Source: an uncultured Bacteroides sp. (GTDB lineage: Bacteria > Bacteroidota > Bacteroidia > Bacteroidales > Bacteroidaceae). From it: 64,000 nt of DNA. The notes beneath the pieces are model-generated. The model was not told the origin of the DNA, ran no database searches, and worked only from the letters and a program-made list of their open reading frames with translations. Both the position numbers and the translations under genes were made by a program. Positions 52,865-61,206 of the stretch are shown in pieces. Positions within the stretch are counted from its first letter, which is position 1. Each line of letters begins with the position of its first letter. The stretch spans positions 50,925 through 114,924 of the forward strand of contig CAMQVH010000008.1 of NCBI GenBank assembly GCA_947038155.1, read 5' to 3'.

Positions 52865-53857
52865 ATGGATGAATCTATCTTGATGAACTACCTGAGGGGA
52901 GGATGCAATGACGAAGAATGTCAGCAGGTAGAACTATGGTGTGAAGAAGCGCCAGAAAACCGACAAATACTAGAGCAGCTATATTATACCCTTTTTGTAG
53001 GCGACCGTATGGCAGTGATGGATGCTGTAGACACAGAAGCGTCACTGACGAAGTTTAAGTCGCTCGTACGTGAAAAGGAGAAAAAAGCCAAGCGAAGAAG
53101 TATATCGGTTCGATGGGGACGTTATGCGTCCGCGGCAGCCGCTTTTCTCGCAGGTCTTGTTTTCGCAGGCGGAATTGCGTGGGGACTGCTTTCCAATAAA
53201 CTTTCTGATTATACAGTGATGACTACCGGCGGACAGAGAGCGCAAACAGTACTTCCGGACGGTAGTAAGGTTTGGCTGAATGCATCTACGAAGCTCATTT
53301 ACCGTAACTCTTTCTGGAGTACGGATCGTCAGATTGATTTGTCGGGCGAGGCTTACTTTGAAGTGGCTCGTGACAAGCATGCTCCATTCATCGTAAATAC
53401 GAAGCATATTAAGACTTGTGTATTGGGTACAAAGTTTAATGTACGGGCACGTGAAGAAGAGGGCAGGGTAGTAACCACTCTGTTACAAGGTTCTGTACGA
53501 ATGGAATCTCCACGAACCGTCAATAATGGCTATCTGCTGAAACCGGGACAAACGTTGAACATTAATACAACGACCTATCAGGCTGAATTAATAGAATATG
53601 CCGAGCCGACCGAAGTTCTTCTGTGGATTAACGGAAAACTGAAATTCAAGCAACATTCATTGCTGGAGATTACAAATATTATGGAGAAACTGTATGACTT
53701 GAAGTTTGTGTATGATGACGAAAGTCTGAAGACCGAACGGTTCACCGGTGAATTCTCTACTGATAATCTTCCGGACGAAATATTGAATGTATTGATGCAT
53801 ACAAATCACTTCAGCTATAAGAAGGAAGGACGGATTATTCGATTGTCTAAAAAATAA
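52865..53857 (+). CDS. FecR-family anti-sigma factor
   Basis: A 330-residue FecR-like protein. I take the ATG at 52865 (MDESILMNYLRGG) over the TTG at 52859. The cytoplasmic N-terminal ~75 residues should bind the sigma factor. A single membrane helix lies near residues 90-112 (AAAFLAGLVFAGGIAWGLL). The periplasmic FecR domain follows (VLPDGSKVWLNASTKLIYRNSFW, LSGEAYFEVARDKHAPFIVNTK), and a DUF4974-type end (FKQHSLLEITNIMEKLYDLKFVYDD). Its sensor partner is normally the N-terminal extension of a SusC-like receptor, but none is adjacent in the same direction. Confidence 0.92.
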   Translation: MDESILMNYLRGGCNDEECQQVELWCEEAPENRQILEQLYYTLFVGDRMAVMDAVDTEASLTKFKSLVREKEKKAKRRSISVRWGRYASAAAAFLAGLVFAGGIAWGLLSNKLSDYTVMTTGGQRAQTVLPDGSKVWLNASTKLIYRNSFWSTDRQIDLSGEAYFEVARDKHAPFIVNTKHIKTCVLGTKFNVRAREEEGRVVTTLLQGSVRMESPRTVNNGYLLKPGQTLNINTTTYQAELIEYAEPTEVLLWINGKLKFKQHSLLEITNIMEKLYDLKFVYDDESLKTERFTGEFSTDNLPDEILNVLMHTNHFSYKKEGRIIRLSKK

Positions 53858-53879
53858 AGAGGATAAAGAGAATGTTTAA

Positions 53880-53912
53880 TAAAGGTATGTCGCCCAGCGA
53901 CATACCTTTTTA
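53880..53912. terminator. Terminator between FecR-like and GH20 genes
   Basis: 13-bp stem AAAGGTATGTCGC / GCGACATACCTTT with loop CCA and T-run. It serves the two convergent genes. Confidence 0.9.
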
Positions 53913-53916
53913 AGTT

Positions 53917-56238
53917 TTATTCCAGTCCTATTTCATCTACGAATATAAATGCCGGTCTTCCTTTACCCCAATGCCATGCCGGTATGTTATATTCCGGACG
54001 GGCTGTTATTTTCACATAACGTGCCTGCACTGTATCGAAAGAAAGTTCATGGGTATAGATGCCATTCTTATCTTCCTTACTGACGGCGGGGTAAACTTCG
54101 GATTTTACTTCTTTGTACACTTTCCCATCGTTTGATACGGCTACGGAAAGTTTGCGTAAATCAAGAATTTCTTCTCCTATTTCTACGTAGGTGCGTACCC
54201 ATGCTTTGCTTATCGGAGTCTCCTGTTGCAGGTCAATCACTGCTTCAAGATCGTTCTGATAGAAGGCAATCCATCGTCCGGTACGGTAATTTCTGCTTCC
54301 TGCTAGTCCGTCAATGAGTGTATTCTTTCCTTCGAATTTATACTTTTCATTAATGGGCTGCTGCATGGTGATCGGCTTCATGGTGGCTTTGTTGAATTTG
54401 ATATCCTCTTTCAACTCTGCACTACTGCCGTTGGGACGGATAGTGATTGCTTTCAGTGTGCAGCTTTGGCCGATTTTCAGTGTGTCCGTGTATATATTGG
54501 AACTGGCTGTAGGTTCACTGCCATCAAGTGTATAGTAGACCGGAGTATTATCAATAGTAGATAAGACAACATTCAATACGTTGGCTTCGGTATCAGGGAT
54601 ATATTGGGACTTTACCTGGAAGATATGTTTGGCATAGTTATATTGATTGATGTCATAGACAGCGATCAGTCCGGGTAATCGTTTCAGGAAATCCGCATAT
54701 TCCTTTTTCTCCGGCATAGTCCACTGTATTTCTGATAATGCGGCCATACGGGGTAGTTCCATATATTCTACCTGACTATAAGTAGGGATATATTCCGTCC
54801 ATAAGTTGGCTTGTACGCCTACGATATGCTTAGCTTCTTCGGGAGTGAGTATCTGAGGAACCGGTTCGTAGCTATATACCTTTTCTAAAGGTACATACCC
54901 TCCGATAGCAGGCGGTTCATTGTCTGTATCCATGGTCTGATAGTAATCGAAGTACAGGAATGAACTGGGTGTCATGATTGCGTCGTGTTTATGCTTCACT
55001 GCTTCAATTCCTCCTTCTATGCCTCTCCATGACATGACAGTGGCATTGGGTGCCAGTCCTCCTTCCAGTATTTCTTCCCAGCCAATGATCTGACGTCCTT
55101 TGCCGTTAAGAAACTGTTCCGCATAATTTATGATATAACTCTGAAGTCTTTGTTCGGCTGTGTGACCTTTATCGGCTTTTAGCCCCAGTTCCTTGATACG
55201 TGCCTGACATTTCGGGCATTTCTCCCAACGTACCTTCGGGCATTCATCACCACCGACATGAATATATTCGGATGGGAAAATATCTACAATTTCATTCAGG
55301 ACATCTTCTATAAATGTCAGTGTCTTGTCATTTCCTGCACAGAGCACATCTTCTGATACTCCCCACATTTTCCATACTTCATAGGGGCCGCCCGTGCAAC
55401 CCAGTTCGGGGTAAGCAGCAAGCGCAGCCTGCATATGTCCCGGAAGGTCAATTTCCGGTATTACTGTGATATGGCGTTCCTGTGCATATTTTACAATTTC
55501 CTTAGCTTCATCCTGTGTGTAAAAACCGCTATAGGGAATGCCGTCATATTCTCCGGAATTATGTCCGATGACTGTCTCCGAGCGTTTGGAACCGATAGTG
55601 GTCAACTCCGGACGTTTTTTGATTTCAATTCTCCATCCCTGGTCATCGGTCAGATGCCAGTGAAGACGGTTGATATTGTGTAAAGCCATCATATCAATAA
55701 AGCGTTTGACAGAGTCGGCCGGGAAGAAATGGCGTGAAACATCTAAATGTACTCCGCGATAGGAGAAACGTGGATAGTCGTTGATTTCGGCAGCAGGAAG
55801 GCTTATGTCTCCTTTGTTTGTAATTGGGAGTGACTTCCGCAAAGTCTGTATGCCATAAAAAGTTCCCGCTTCTGAAGTACTTGTGATGGTTACGTTGTCT
55901 TGGGTTACTTTTAGTTGATATGCTTCGGCATTGTCTGCATTCAGACCTGTTGCTAAGATTATTGCATTTGAAGTGACTGGCTCGTCAGTGACTTTCAGCT
56001 TTTTGCCGGACATCTGATGAATGTATTCCGCCAACAGATTTGCATTTTGCTGCATTTCCTTGTTATCTTTCGGATAGACGATGGAAGTACGGTCATTTAG
56101 TACAAAGTTTCCGGTCGTAATTTTGATTTCCTGAGGCAGAGGAATAACTTCGTAGTTTGCCTGCTGAATAACTCCTGAAGAACAGGAAAATAGTCCACTG
56201 CATAAAAGAATGGCTCCTAATAGATGATGTTTTTTCAT
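53917..56238 (-). CDS. GH20 beta-N-acetylhexosaminidase lipoprotein
   Basis: A 773-residue exo-hexosaminidase. The lipobox is LLCSGLFSCSSG. A GH20b domain (YEVIPLPQEIKITTGNFVLND) precedes the GH20 catalytic barrel, with RGVHLDVSRHFFPAD, HWHLTDDQGWRIEIK and the catalytic Asp-Glu pair in YIHVGGDECPKVRW. After the barrel come a chitobiase-like C-terminal domain (YYTLDGSEPTASS) and an F5/8-type domain at the end. It removes terminal beta-GlcNAc or GalNAc from host glycans. It is last in the PUL, behind a terminator hairpin at 56287-56329. Confidence 0.93.
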   Translation of the reverse strand: MKKHHLLGAILLCSGLFSCSSGVIQQANYEVIPLPQEIKITTGNFVLNDRTSIVYPKDNKEMQQNANLLAEYIHQMSGKKLKVTDEPVTSNAIILATGLNADNAEAYQLKVTQDNVTITSTSEAGTFYGIQTLRKSLPITNKGDISLPAAEINDYPRFSYRGVHLDVSRHFFPADSVKRFIDMMALHNINRLHWHLTDDQGWRIEIKKRPELTTIGSKRSETVIGHNSGEYDGIPYSGFYTQDEAKEIVKYAQERHITVIPEIDLPGHMQAALAAYPELGCTGGPYEVWKMWGVSEDVLCAGNDKTLTFIEDVLNEIVDIFPSEYIHVGGDECPKVRWEKCPKCQARIKELGLKADKGHTAEQRLQSYIINYAEQFLNGKGRQIIGWEEILEGGLAPNATVMSWRGIEGGIEAVKHKHDAIMTPSSFLYFDYYQTMDTDNEPPAIGGYVPLEKVYSYEPVPQILTPEEAKHIVGVQANLWTEYIPTYSQVEYMELPRMAALSEIQWTMPEKKEYADFLKRLPGLIAVYDINQYNYAKHIFQVKSQYIPDTEANVLNVVLSTIDNTPVYYTLDGSEPTASSNIYTDTLKIGQSCTLKAITIRPNGSSAELKEDIKFNKATMKPITMQQPINEKYKFEGKNTLIDGLAGSRNYRTGRWIAFYQNDLEAVIDLQQETPISKAWVRTYVEIGEEILDLRKLSVAVSNDGKVYKEVKSEVYPAVSKEDKNGIYTHELSFDTVQARYVKITARPEYNIPAWHWGKGRPAFIFVDEIGLE

Positions 56239-56286
56239 TTTATCTAATTTATGTTTGCTAAAGGTGGATTGTAGCTCTATATAAAA

Positions 56287-56329
56287 ACAAGAGCAAACTT
56301 ATACATTTTTCTTGTAAGTCTGCTCTTGT
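56287..56329 (-). terminator. Terminator hairpin before the GH20 gene
   Basis: Arms ACAAGAGCA(A/G)ACTTA and their complement, followed on the minus strand by TTTTTATA. It would lower GH20 expression relative to the rest of the PUL, or GH20 has its own promoter. Confidence 0.72.
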
Positions 56330-56365
56330 CCAGAATTTAATAGATGGAAAACCTATTCCATACGC

Positions 56366-57274
56366 TTATTCCCAAGAATATATATAGAATCTTGTAATAT
56401 CTACACGACCGGGAACAGTGATCATCTGATACTTCAGATAGCGTGTTTTGACACTTTCTTCAAAAGTGATAGTCTGAGTTCCTCCCTTTGTGGTCCATTG
56501 ACCGATGGATACCCATTTTTCGCCATCTTCAGATGTGAAAATCTCGACTTTCGTAGGAGCATATCCGGCTCCCCAATGTCTGGTTTGAATGCCTGTCAGA
56601 GTTTTCACTGTTTTTAGGTCAACAGTCAACCAGAAAGGTATTCCGTTGGTTGCAACATCACTGCTTCCTGTTCCTGCGACCGAGTTTGATTCAGGATTTT
56701 CTACTCCTTCCATAAAGGTGAAGATCCAGTCTTTAGCATTGGTGAGCAGTACATTCTCTTTTTTCCTTTCAGCGCTTTTAGAGATTTTCAGCACTATCTC
56801 CTGATAGTATGCTGCATTAGCAACATCTGTTGCTGTTGATTCTATACCTGTTATTTTTATTTTCAGAGTATAGTTTGCCTCTCCTTTGATACTTTCCAAC
56901 TCATCCCAGTCCGTAATACTTAAGGTAATAGGTTCTGAAGCTGTAGTATTTGCCTTTATTACGGCTGTTTTGGAAGTTAAGTTGATTTTATCTGCTGAGA
57001 TTCCATCACAGGTAGCGTCAATGTTTACATTTATATCCTGGGCGGCAGCTTTTTGTGTTGTAGCCATAAACTGAAACTCAACATTGCCTTCAATTCCTTC
57101 TTCTTCCACATGCTTCAGTGTAAACGAAGGAGTCGGTCTCAAATAATCTGCCGGCAATAAAGAAACATAGCTCATATCCCATTCGCTGACCGAATCATCA
57201 TCGCTGCAAGATGAGAAGAAAGGGATCATTGCACTCATGAGTGCAATGATTATTGGTTGAAATACTTTATTCAT
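56366..57274 (-). CDS. Surface lipoprotein, DUF1735-like plus F5/8 (discoidin) domain
   Basis: A 302-residue lipoprotein with lipobox PFFSSCSDDD. The first half (residues ~30-165) is strand-rich and resembles DUF1735/BT3987-N-type domains of PUL proteins (INVNIDATCDGISADKINLTSK, LKIKITGIESTA). The second half is a discoidin-like module (NGIPFWLTVDLKTVKTLTGIQTRHWG, ARYLKY-type end KTRYLKYQMI). No catalytic motif is seen, so it is probably a surface glycan-binding protein. It is the last gene before the GH20 terminator. Confidence 0.77.
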   Translation of the reverse strand: MNKVFQPIIIALMSAMIPFFSSCSDDDSVSEWDMSYVSLLPADYLRPTPSFTLKHVEEEGIEGNVEFQFMATTQKAAAQDINVNIDATCDGISADKINLTSKTAVIKANTTASEPITLSITDWDELESIKGEANYTLKIKITGIESTATDVANAAYYQEIVLKISKSAERKKENVLLTNAKDWIFTFMEGVENPESNSVAGTGSSDVATNGIPFWLTVDLKTVKTLTGIQTRHWGAGYAPTKVEIFTSEDGEKWVSIGQWTTKGGTQTITFEESVKTRYLKYQMITVPGRVDITRFYIYSWE

Positions 57275-57303
57275 AGTAACTATATTAAAATTGTGCCATC
57301 ATT

Positions 57304-58485
57304 TTATTTCCATGGAGTAGCTTCGTCGGTAGACAGAATCTTATCTATCCACACAGGAGTGACTGTTGTGGTAATAGTATGCCCTTTACCGGTAGCATCT
57401 TCAAATACATTACCTTTACCTTCATTGAATCTCCAATAAGCTTCTAATCCCGGAGATTTCGGACTTGTGATAGTCATGTTGTTCTGAATCTGAATTTCCG
57501 ACCGGCATACAGACCAGATACGGGCTTCACTTACCAAGATTTTACATCCGCTCCACCAGCTACCGCCACTGAACCAACTCATATTACCAAATATGCAAGG
57601 CCCACCGGCAACGTCTTTTGAACCTCCGTCTTTACCGTTAATATAGATACGATATTTAGAACCGTTGTATGTCACAGCAAGATGTTGCCACTTATTAGGT
57701 TCGAAAGAGTAGGTCGGGTTCAGATAGGTTTCATGAGTCTGAATCTGAACTAATGAGTGAGCTTTGTGGTCACTATTGTCGCTTTGCGGATCTTCGAAAC
57801 GCAATAACAAGCTCTTGCCGTCGCTACCGGATGTGCTGAATACTGCACGGTTACGATTGGCTGTATTGCTTACCTGGAAACGAACTTCGACAGTAAACTC
57901 GTTGTAGGTTTCAGGAGCTTCAGAGAATTTTTGGGCTACGAGTTCTGTACTTCCGACAAATTGCGGGGCGGAAAATTCCATGATACTATTGGCAAGAATC
58001 ACCAAGCTGCCAGTAACAGGCATTACATCAATACTACCTTGTTTTGCTACCAGGCGTACGGGTAAAGCATATGATTCACCGGATGCATTCATTTCTTCGG
58101 AGAATGCTTTGATATGTATGGAAATGGGATCTGCATTATAAGCGCCTGCCTTAATCGTTATATTGTCCGGAAGGGTGTAATGGGTTTCCGGCAATGCGAT
58201 ATAGTTTGTACCATTAGCCTTGTTGTATGCGTCAAGAGCAGCCTGATCTATTGCCAGACTATAGCTGTTGTCTTTCTGTTGTGTATTGCTGATATGCGCG
58301 TTCAGTGTGACATTGGTTTCACCGCTGCCCATAACAGTCACTTTGGTGCTTGTTGCAGTTAAAGCTTCTTCGAAGAAGACGTGTGTGTCCAATGTACTAT
58401 AATTCGCATCGTCACAGCCGATCCATGCACCGCCTGCGATAAGCGATATCAACAAGAAGTTTCTTATGTTTTTAATCTGTTTCAT
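57304..58485 (-). CDS. Surface lipoprotein, DUF1735 plus LamG-like domain
   Basis: A 393-residue lipoprotein with lipobox LIAGGAWIGCDDA. An N-terminal DUF1735 domain (residues ~30-165: VTLNAHISNTQQKDNSYSLAI, ALPETHYTLPDNITIKAGAYN) is followed by a concanavalin/LamG-like domain (~170-390: FTVEVRFQVSNTANRNR, WQHLAVTYNGSKYRIYING, LEAYWRFNEGKGNVFEDATG). This architecture is common for surface glycan-binding proteins beside GH18 genes in Bacteroides. It lies 6 bases after the GH18 gene. Confidence 0.83.
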   Translation of the reverse strand: MKQIKNIRNFLLISLIAGGAWIGCDDANYSTLDTHVFFEEALTATSTKVTVMGSGETNVTLNAHISNTQQKDNSYSLAIDQAALDAYNKANGTNYIALPETHYTLPDNITIKAGAYNADPISIHIKAFSEEMNASGESYALPVRLVAKQGSIDVMPVTGSLVILANSIMEFSAPQFVGSTELVAQKFSEAPETYNEFTVEVRFQVSNTANRNRAVFSTSGSDGKSLLLRFEDPQSDNSDHKAHSLVQIQTHETYLNPTYSFEPNKWQHLAVTYNGSKYRIYINGKDGGSKDVAGGPCIFGNMSWFSGGSWWSGCKILVSEARIWSVCRSEIQIQNNMTITSPKSPGLEAYWRFNEGKGNVFEDATGKGHTITTTVTPVWIDKILSTDEATPWK

Positions 58486-58491
58486 AGTGAA

Positions 58492-59619
58492 TTAATATTT
58501 AATTAACGGTTTGGTAGAAGGATTCATAATCTGGATGGCTTTGCGTAGATTCTTGTATTCCGGGTTTGTCGGATACTCCGCTTCCATATGATAGCTTCCT
58601 ACTCCGCCTTTACGGAAACCATTTTTCGGTTGCCAGCGTGCCATTCCTTCCAAAGATTTCATGCTGTTGCCATAACGGTCGGTATAAGGATATCCACCAT
58701 CCATAGCAGCATCTACAGCCTCAAAGTTTTCGGTCATGATGGTCATTTTTGTGATTTGCTCTTCGGACATTACGCTACCGTAAGTCTGAACGAGTCCCGG
58801 ACCTGCTACACCACCGTCTATCAGACGTTTATCCAGATTGTTGTCATTACCGGGTTTATAGGCCTGAATGATAAAGTAATCAAAGTAAGGGCCTACATCG
58901 GGTCTGTTCTTTATACTTTGCGGTTCGCCGTCAATGATCAATAACTTGCCGGTTCCCGATTTAGGACCGAAGTGTTTGCCAAGTTCGTCTACGAATATGA
59001 ACATTCTGTCATCGTCGTCCACAATGTTACCATTGTTTCCATAATTCGGTTCGTAGTCGATATCGAATCCGTCATAGCCGTATTTGTTGATCGTATCAGC
59101 GATAGCACTTGCATATTTGCGGATAGATGCTTCGACGGCTTCTTTATCAGATTCGTCCGAAGGCCAGCCCCAGAAATCATTAACGGCTTCCTGTTGGCTT
59201 GCAAATCCCATTGATTCCCAATTGTCATATATATGTTGCGGAGTGATCTGTGTACCTACCGAAGTGATGATAAAGCACATAGTGAAGCGAGTTCCTTTTA
59301 CTTCTTGACAGAACTTGAGATCTTTCTTTTGTGCTTCTGTAATATTCGACCAATTCCCCCAGATGGAAACGACATCCACGCTATCCGGTATTCCTGCCAT
59401 GCTGTTTACTAATGAAGCGCCTTCGCCTGTCCAGTTGCCGAACCATCCGAAAGCTTTGGGATGATCAGACTTTTTATATGCGCGCAGGGCCGCATAGTAT
59501 TCTTCTGAAGGACCTTCGAAGTAATCTTTTGCTTCTGATTCTGTCCAGTCATTACAGCTCACCCATATCGGGGTGCTTAACGCTAACAATAAAAAATATA
59601 GTAAATAATTCTTTTTCAT
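58492..59619 (-). CDS. GH18 endo-beta-N-acetylglucosaminidase-type lipoprotein
   Basis: A 375-residue GH18 family protein with lipobox STPIWVSCNDW. The catalytic signature DGFDIDYEPN (DxxDxDxE) near residue 195 has the acid Glu in place. YFDYFIIQAYKPGNDN matches the later active-site strand. Size and gene context fit the endo-GlcNAcase group that cleaves the chitobiose core of N-glycans at the cell surface, like the B. thetaiotaomicron enzymes. Exact glycan specificity cannot be read from sequence. Confidence 0.9.
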   Translation of the reverse strand: MKKNYLLYFLLLALSTPIWVSCNDWTESEAKDYFEGPSEEYYAALRAYKKSDHPKAFGWFGNWTGEGASLVNSMAGIPDSVDVVSIWGNWSNITEAQKKDLKFCQEVKGTRFTMCFIITSVGTQITPQHIYDNWESMGFASQQEAVNDFWGWPSDESDKEAVEASIRKYASAIADTINKYGYDGFDIDYEPNYGNNGNIVDDDDRMFIFVDELGKHFGPKSGTGKLLIIDGEPQSIKNRPDVGPYFDYFIIQAYKPGNDNNLDKRLIDGGVAGPGLVQTYGSVMSEEQITKMTIMTENFEAVDAAMDGGYPYTDRYGNSMKSLEGMARWQPKNGFRKGGVGSYHMEAEYPTNPEYKNLRKAIQIMNPSTKPLIKY

Positions 59620-59643
59620 ATTAATTCTAGTTAGGAGGTTATA

Positions 59644-61188
59644 TTAATTAGTTTTTCCCCACGACAAATCTGTGGCCTCATTATCCGGACCACCATTTTT
59701 CAGATACGAAACACCTTGCTGATAATTGGAATGGTTGTTCTGTACTTCCGTGTAAGGGAATCTCAGACGACGCATACCACGCTTGCTGTCTACTCCTGAT
59801 GGAGACAGATTGTCGATACAAGGATAGAGTTCCGGATAACCGGTACGGCGATATTCAGCCCATGCTTCCAATCCCAACGGATAGTTGGCTATCCATTTCT
59901 GAGTAATGATACGCTGAAGATTTTCTTCTTCATTGTTGTCATTCCATGCAACGGCAACGGTGTTGGAGATGGTATATGCATGACCTCTGGGATCATTATT
60001 ATGTGATACTGTCGGTTTTTCCGTATTTGTCAGATAATTGTCGGGCATTGTTGTGCCGTATTGTTCCATGGAGAGTTTGATTCCATCTTCATAGTACTCT
60101 TTAGCCGATTTACTGCCTACAGACCAGTTTTTTAGCTTGCCTTCCGCACGCAGGAATGCTGTCTCAGCAGCGCAGAATACCAATAATTTGGAAGTACCTG
60201 TAATGGCCGGTATGGAATAACCTGCAACGTCACTTTTGGCAAAACCATCTTCTCCGGAGCGCATACCCACATATTCCTGAGTGTGACCGGTGAATGTTGA
60301 ATGGTTGAAATACTTAGACATACGCGGATCGTCGTATCCTTTCATGTAATCAACGATATTGGCATTGACACGCAAATCACCCCAGCTTACAGCTGCCAAT
60401 TGGTAAGGGTTTGTCTGAGAACCACAATCCATCATGGCATTGTCATTATTTGCTTCGATCAGTCCGGCTTCATGAGATGCGGCAGCTTCCGCATTTTCTT
60501 TTGCCATCTCCGGATATGCCGTACTGATGCGGATAGCCACTCTCAGTCGCATGGAATTTGCGAGTCTTGCCCAGTTGGCATAATTGCCGCTAAATACAGG
60601 ATCGTTGCTGGCGAGCGGTGCGTTACCATTGGTATCTTTATAATAGTTATAAAGTACGTTGGCAGCACTTGCAAAATCTTCCATTATATTCTTGTAGACT
60701 TGTTCTTCTGTGTCATAAGCTACATAGAAGTTACCTTTTTTCACTTGACTGTAGGGCATCGGACCGTAACAATCGGCAACACGCAACATGGTTATGGCCC
60801 GTATCATACGTGCAAAGGCATAATAGTGCCCGCTTTCATTGGTTGCTTCCTGTATTTGGAAGAAATTACCGTATATTTTCTCGAAATTGGTATTCCAGGG
60901 ACCTGCATTCCAGGCATCACTTTGATTGAATGTGCCGAAATTAGTGCCGCTCCATACATTCGCACACGTCAGATAGCCTCCTAACTGACCGACCATCTGA
61001 TCCATCATCTGCGAGTCATTCTGCTGAATGTTTACAATCGTCTCAATCATTGACTTCATCAAAGTAGAAGGGTCAGCTTCATGAATCTGGAATTGATTGG
61101 TGTTGTATTCTTCAAAATTACCAGTACAACTCCCGGCAACTAATACCAAAGCAGTACCGACTGTTATATTTCTTAGATATTTCTTCAT
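59644..61188 (-). CDS. SusD/RagB-like nutrient-binding lipoprotein
   Basis: A 514-residue SusD-like protein of the SusD_2 subtype. The lipobox is LVAGSCTGNFEEYNTNQ. Typical segments are YAFARMIRAITMLRVADCYGPMPYSQ, DPVFSGNYANWARLANSMRLRVAIRI, AAETAFLRAEGKLKNW and the C-terminal RLRFPYTEVQNNHSNYQ. It caps the SusC transporter encoded 18 bases upstream and binds the released oligosaccharide at the cell surface. Confidence 0.93.
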   Translation of the reverse strand: MKKYLRNITVGTALVLVAGSCTGNFEEYNTNQFQIHEADPSTLMKSMIETIVNIQQNDSQMMDQMVGQLGGYLTCANVWSGTNFGTFNQSDAWNAGPWNTNFEKIYGNFFQIQEATNESGHYYAFARMIRAITMLRVADCYGPMPYSQVKKGNFYVAYDTEEQVYKNIMEDFASAANVLYNYYKDTNGNAPLASNDPVFSGNYANWARLANSMRLRVAIRISTAYPEMAKENAEAAASHEAGLIEANNDNAMMDCGSQTNPYQLAAVSWGDLRVNANIVDYMKGYDDPRMSKYFNHSTFTGHTQEYVGMRSGEDGFAKSDVAGYSIPAITGTSKLLVFCAAETAFLRAEGKLKNWSVGSKSAKEYYEDGIKLSMEQYGTTMPDNYLTNTEKPTVSHNNDPRGHAYTISNTVAVAWNDNNEEENLQRIITQKWIANYPLGLEAWAEYRRTGYPELYPCIDNLSPSGVDSKRGMRRLRFPYTEVQNNHSNYQQGVSYLKNGGPDNEATDLSWGKTN

Positions 61189-61206
61189 AATAATTTTCTC
61201 ATTAAT

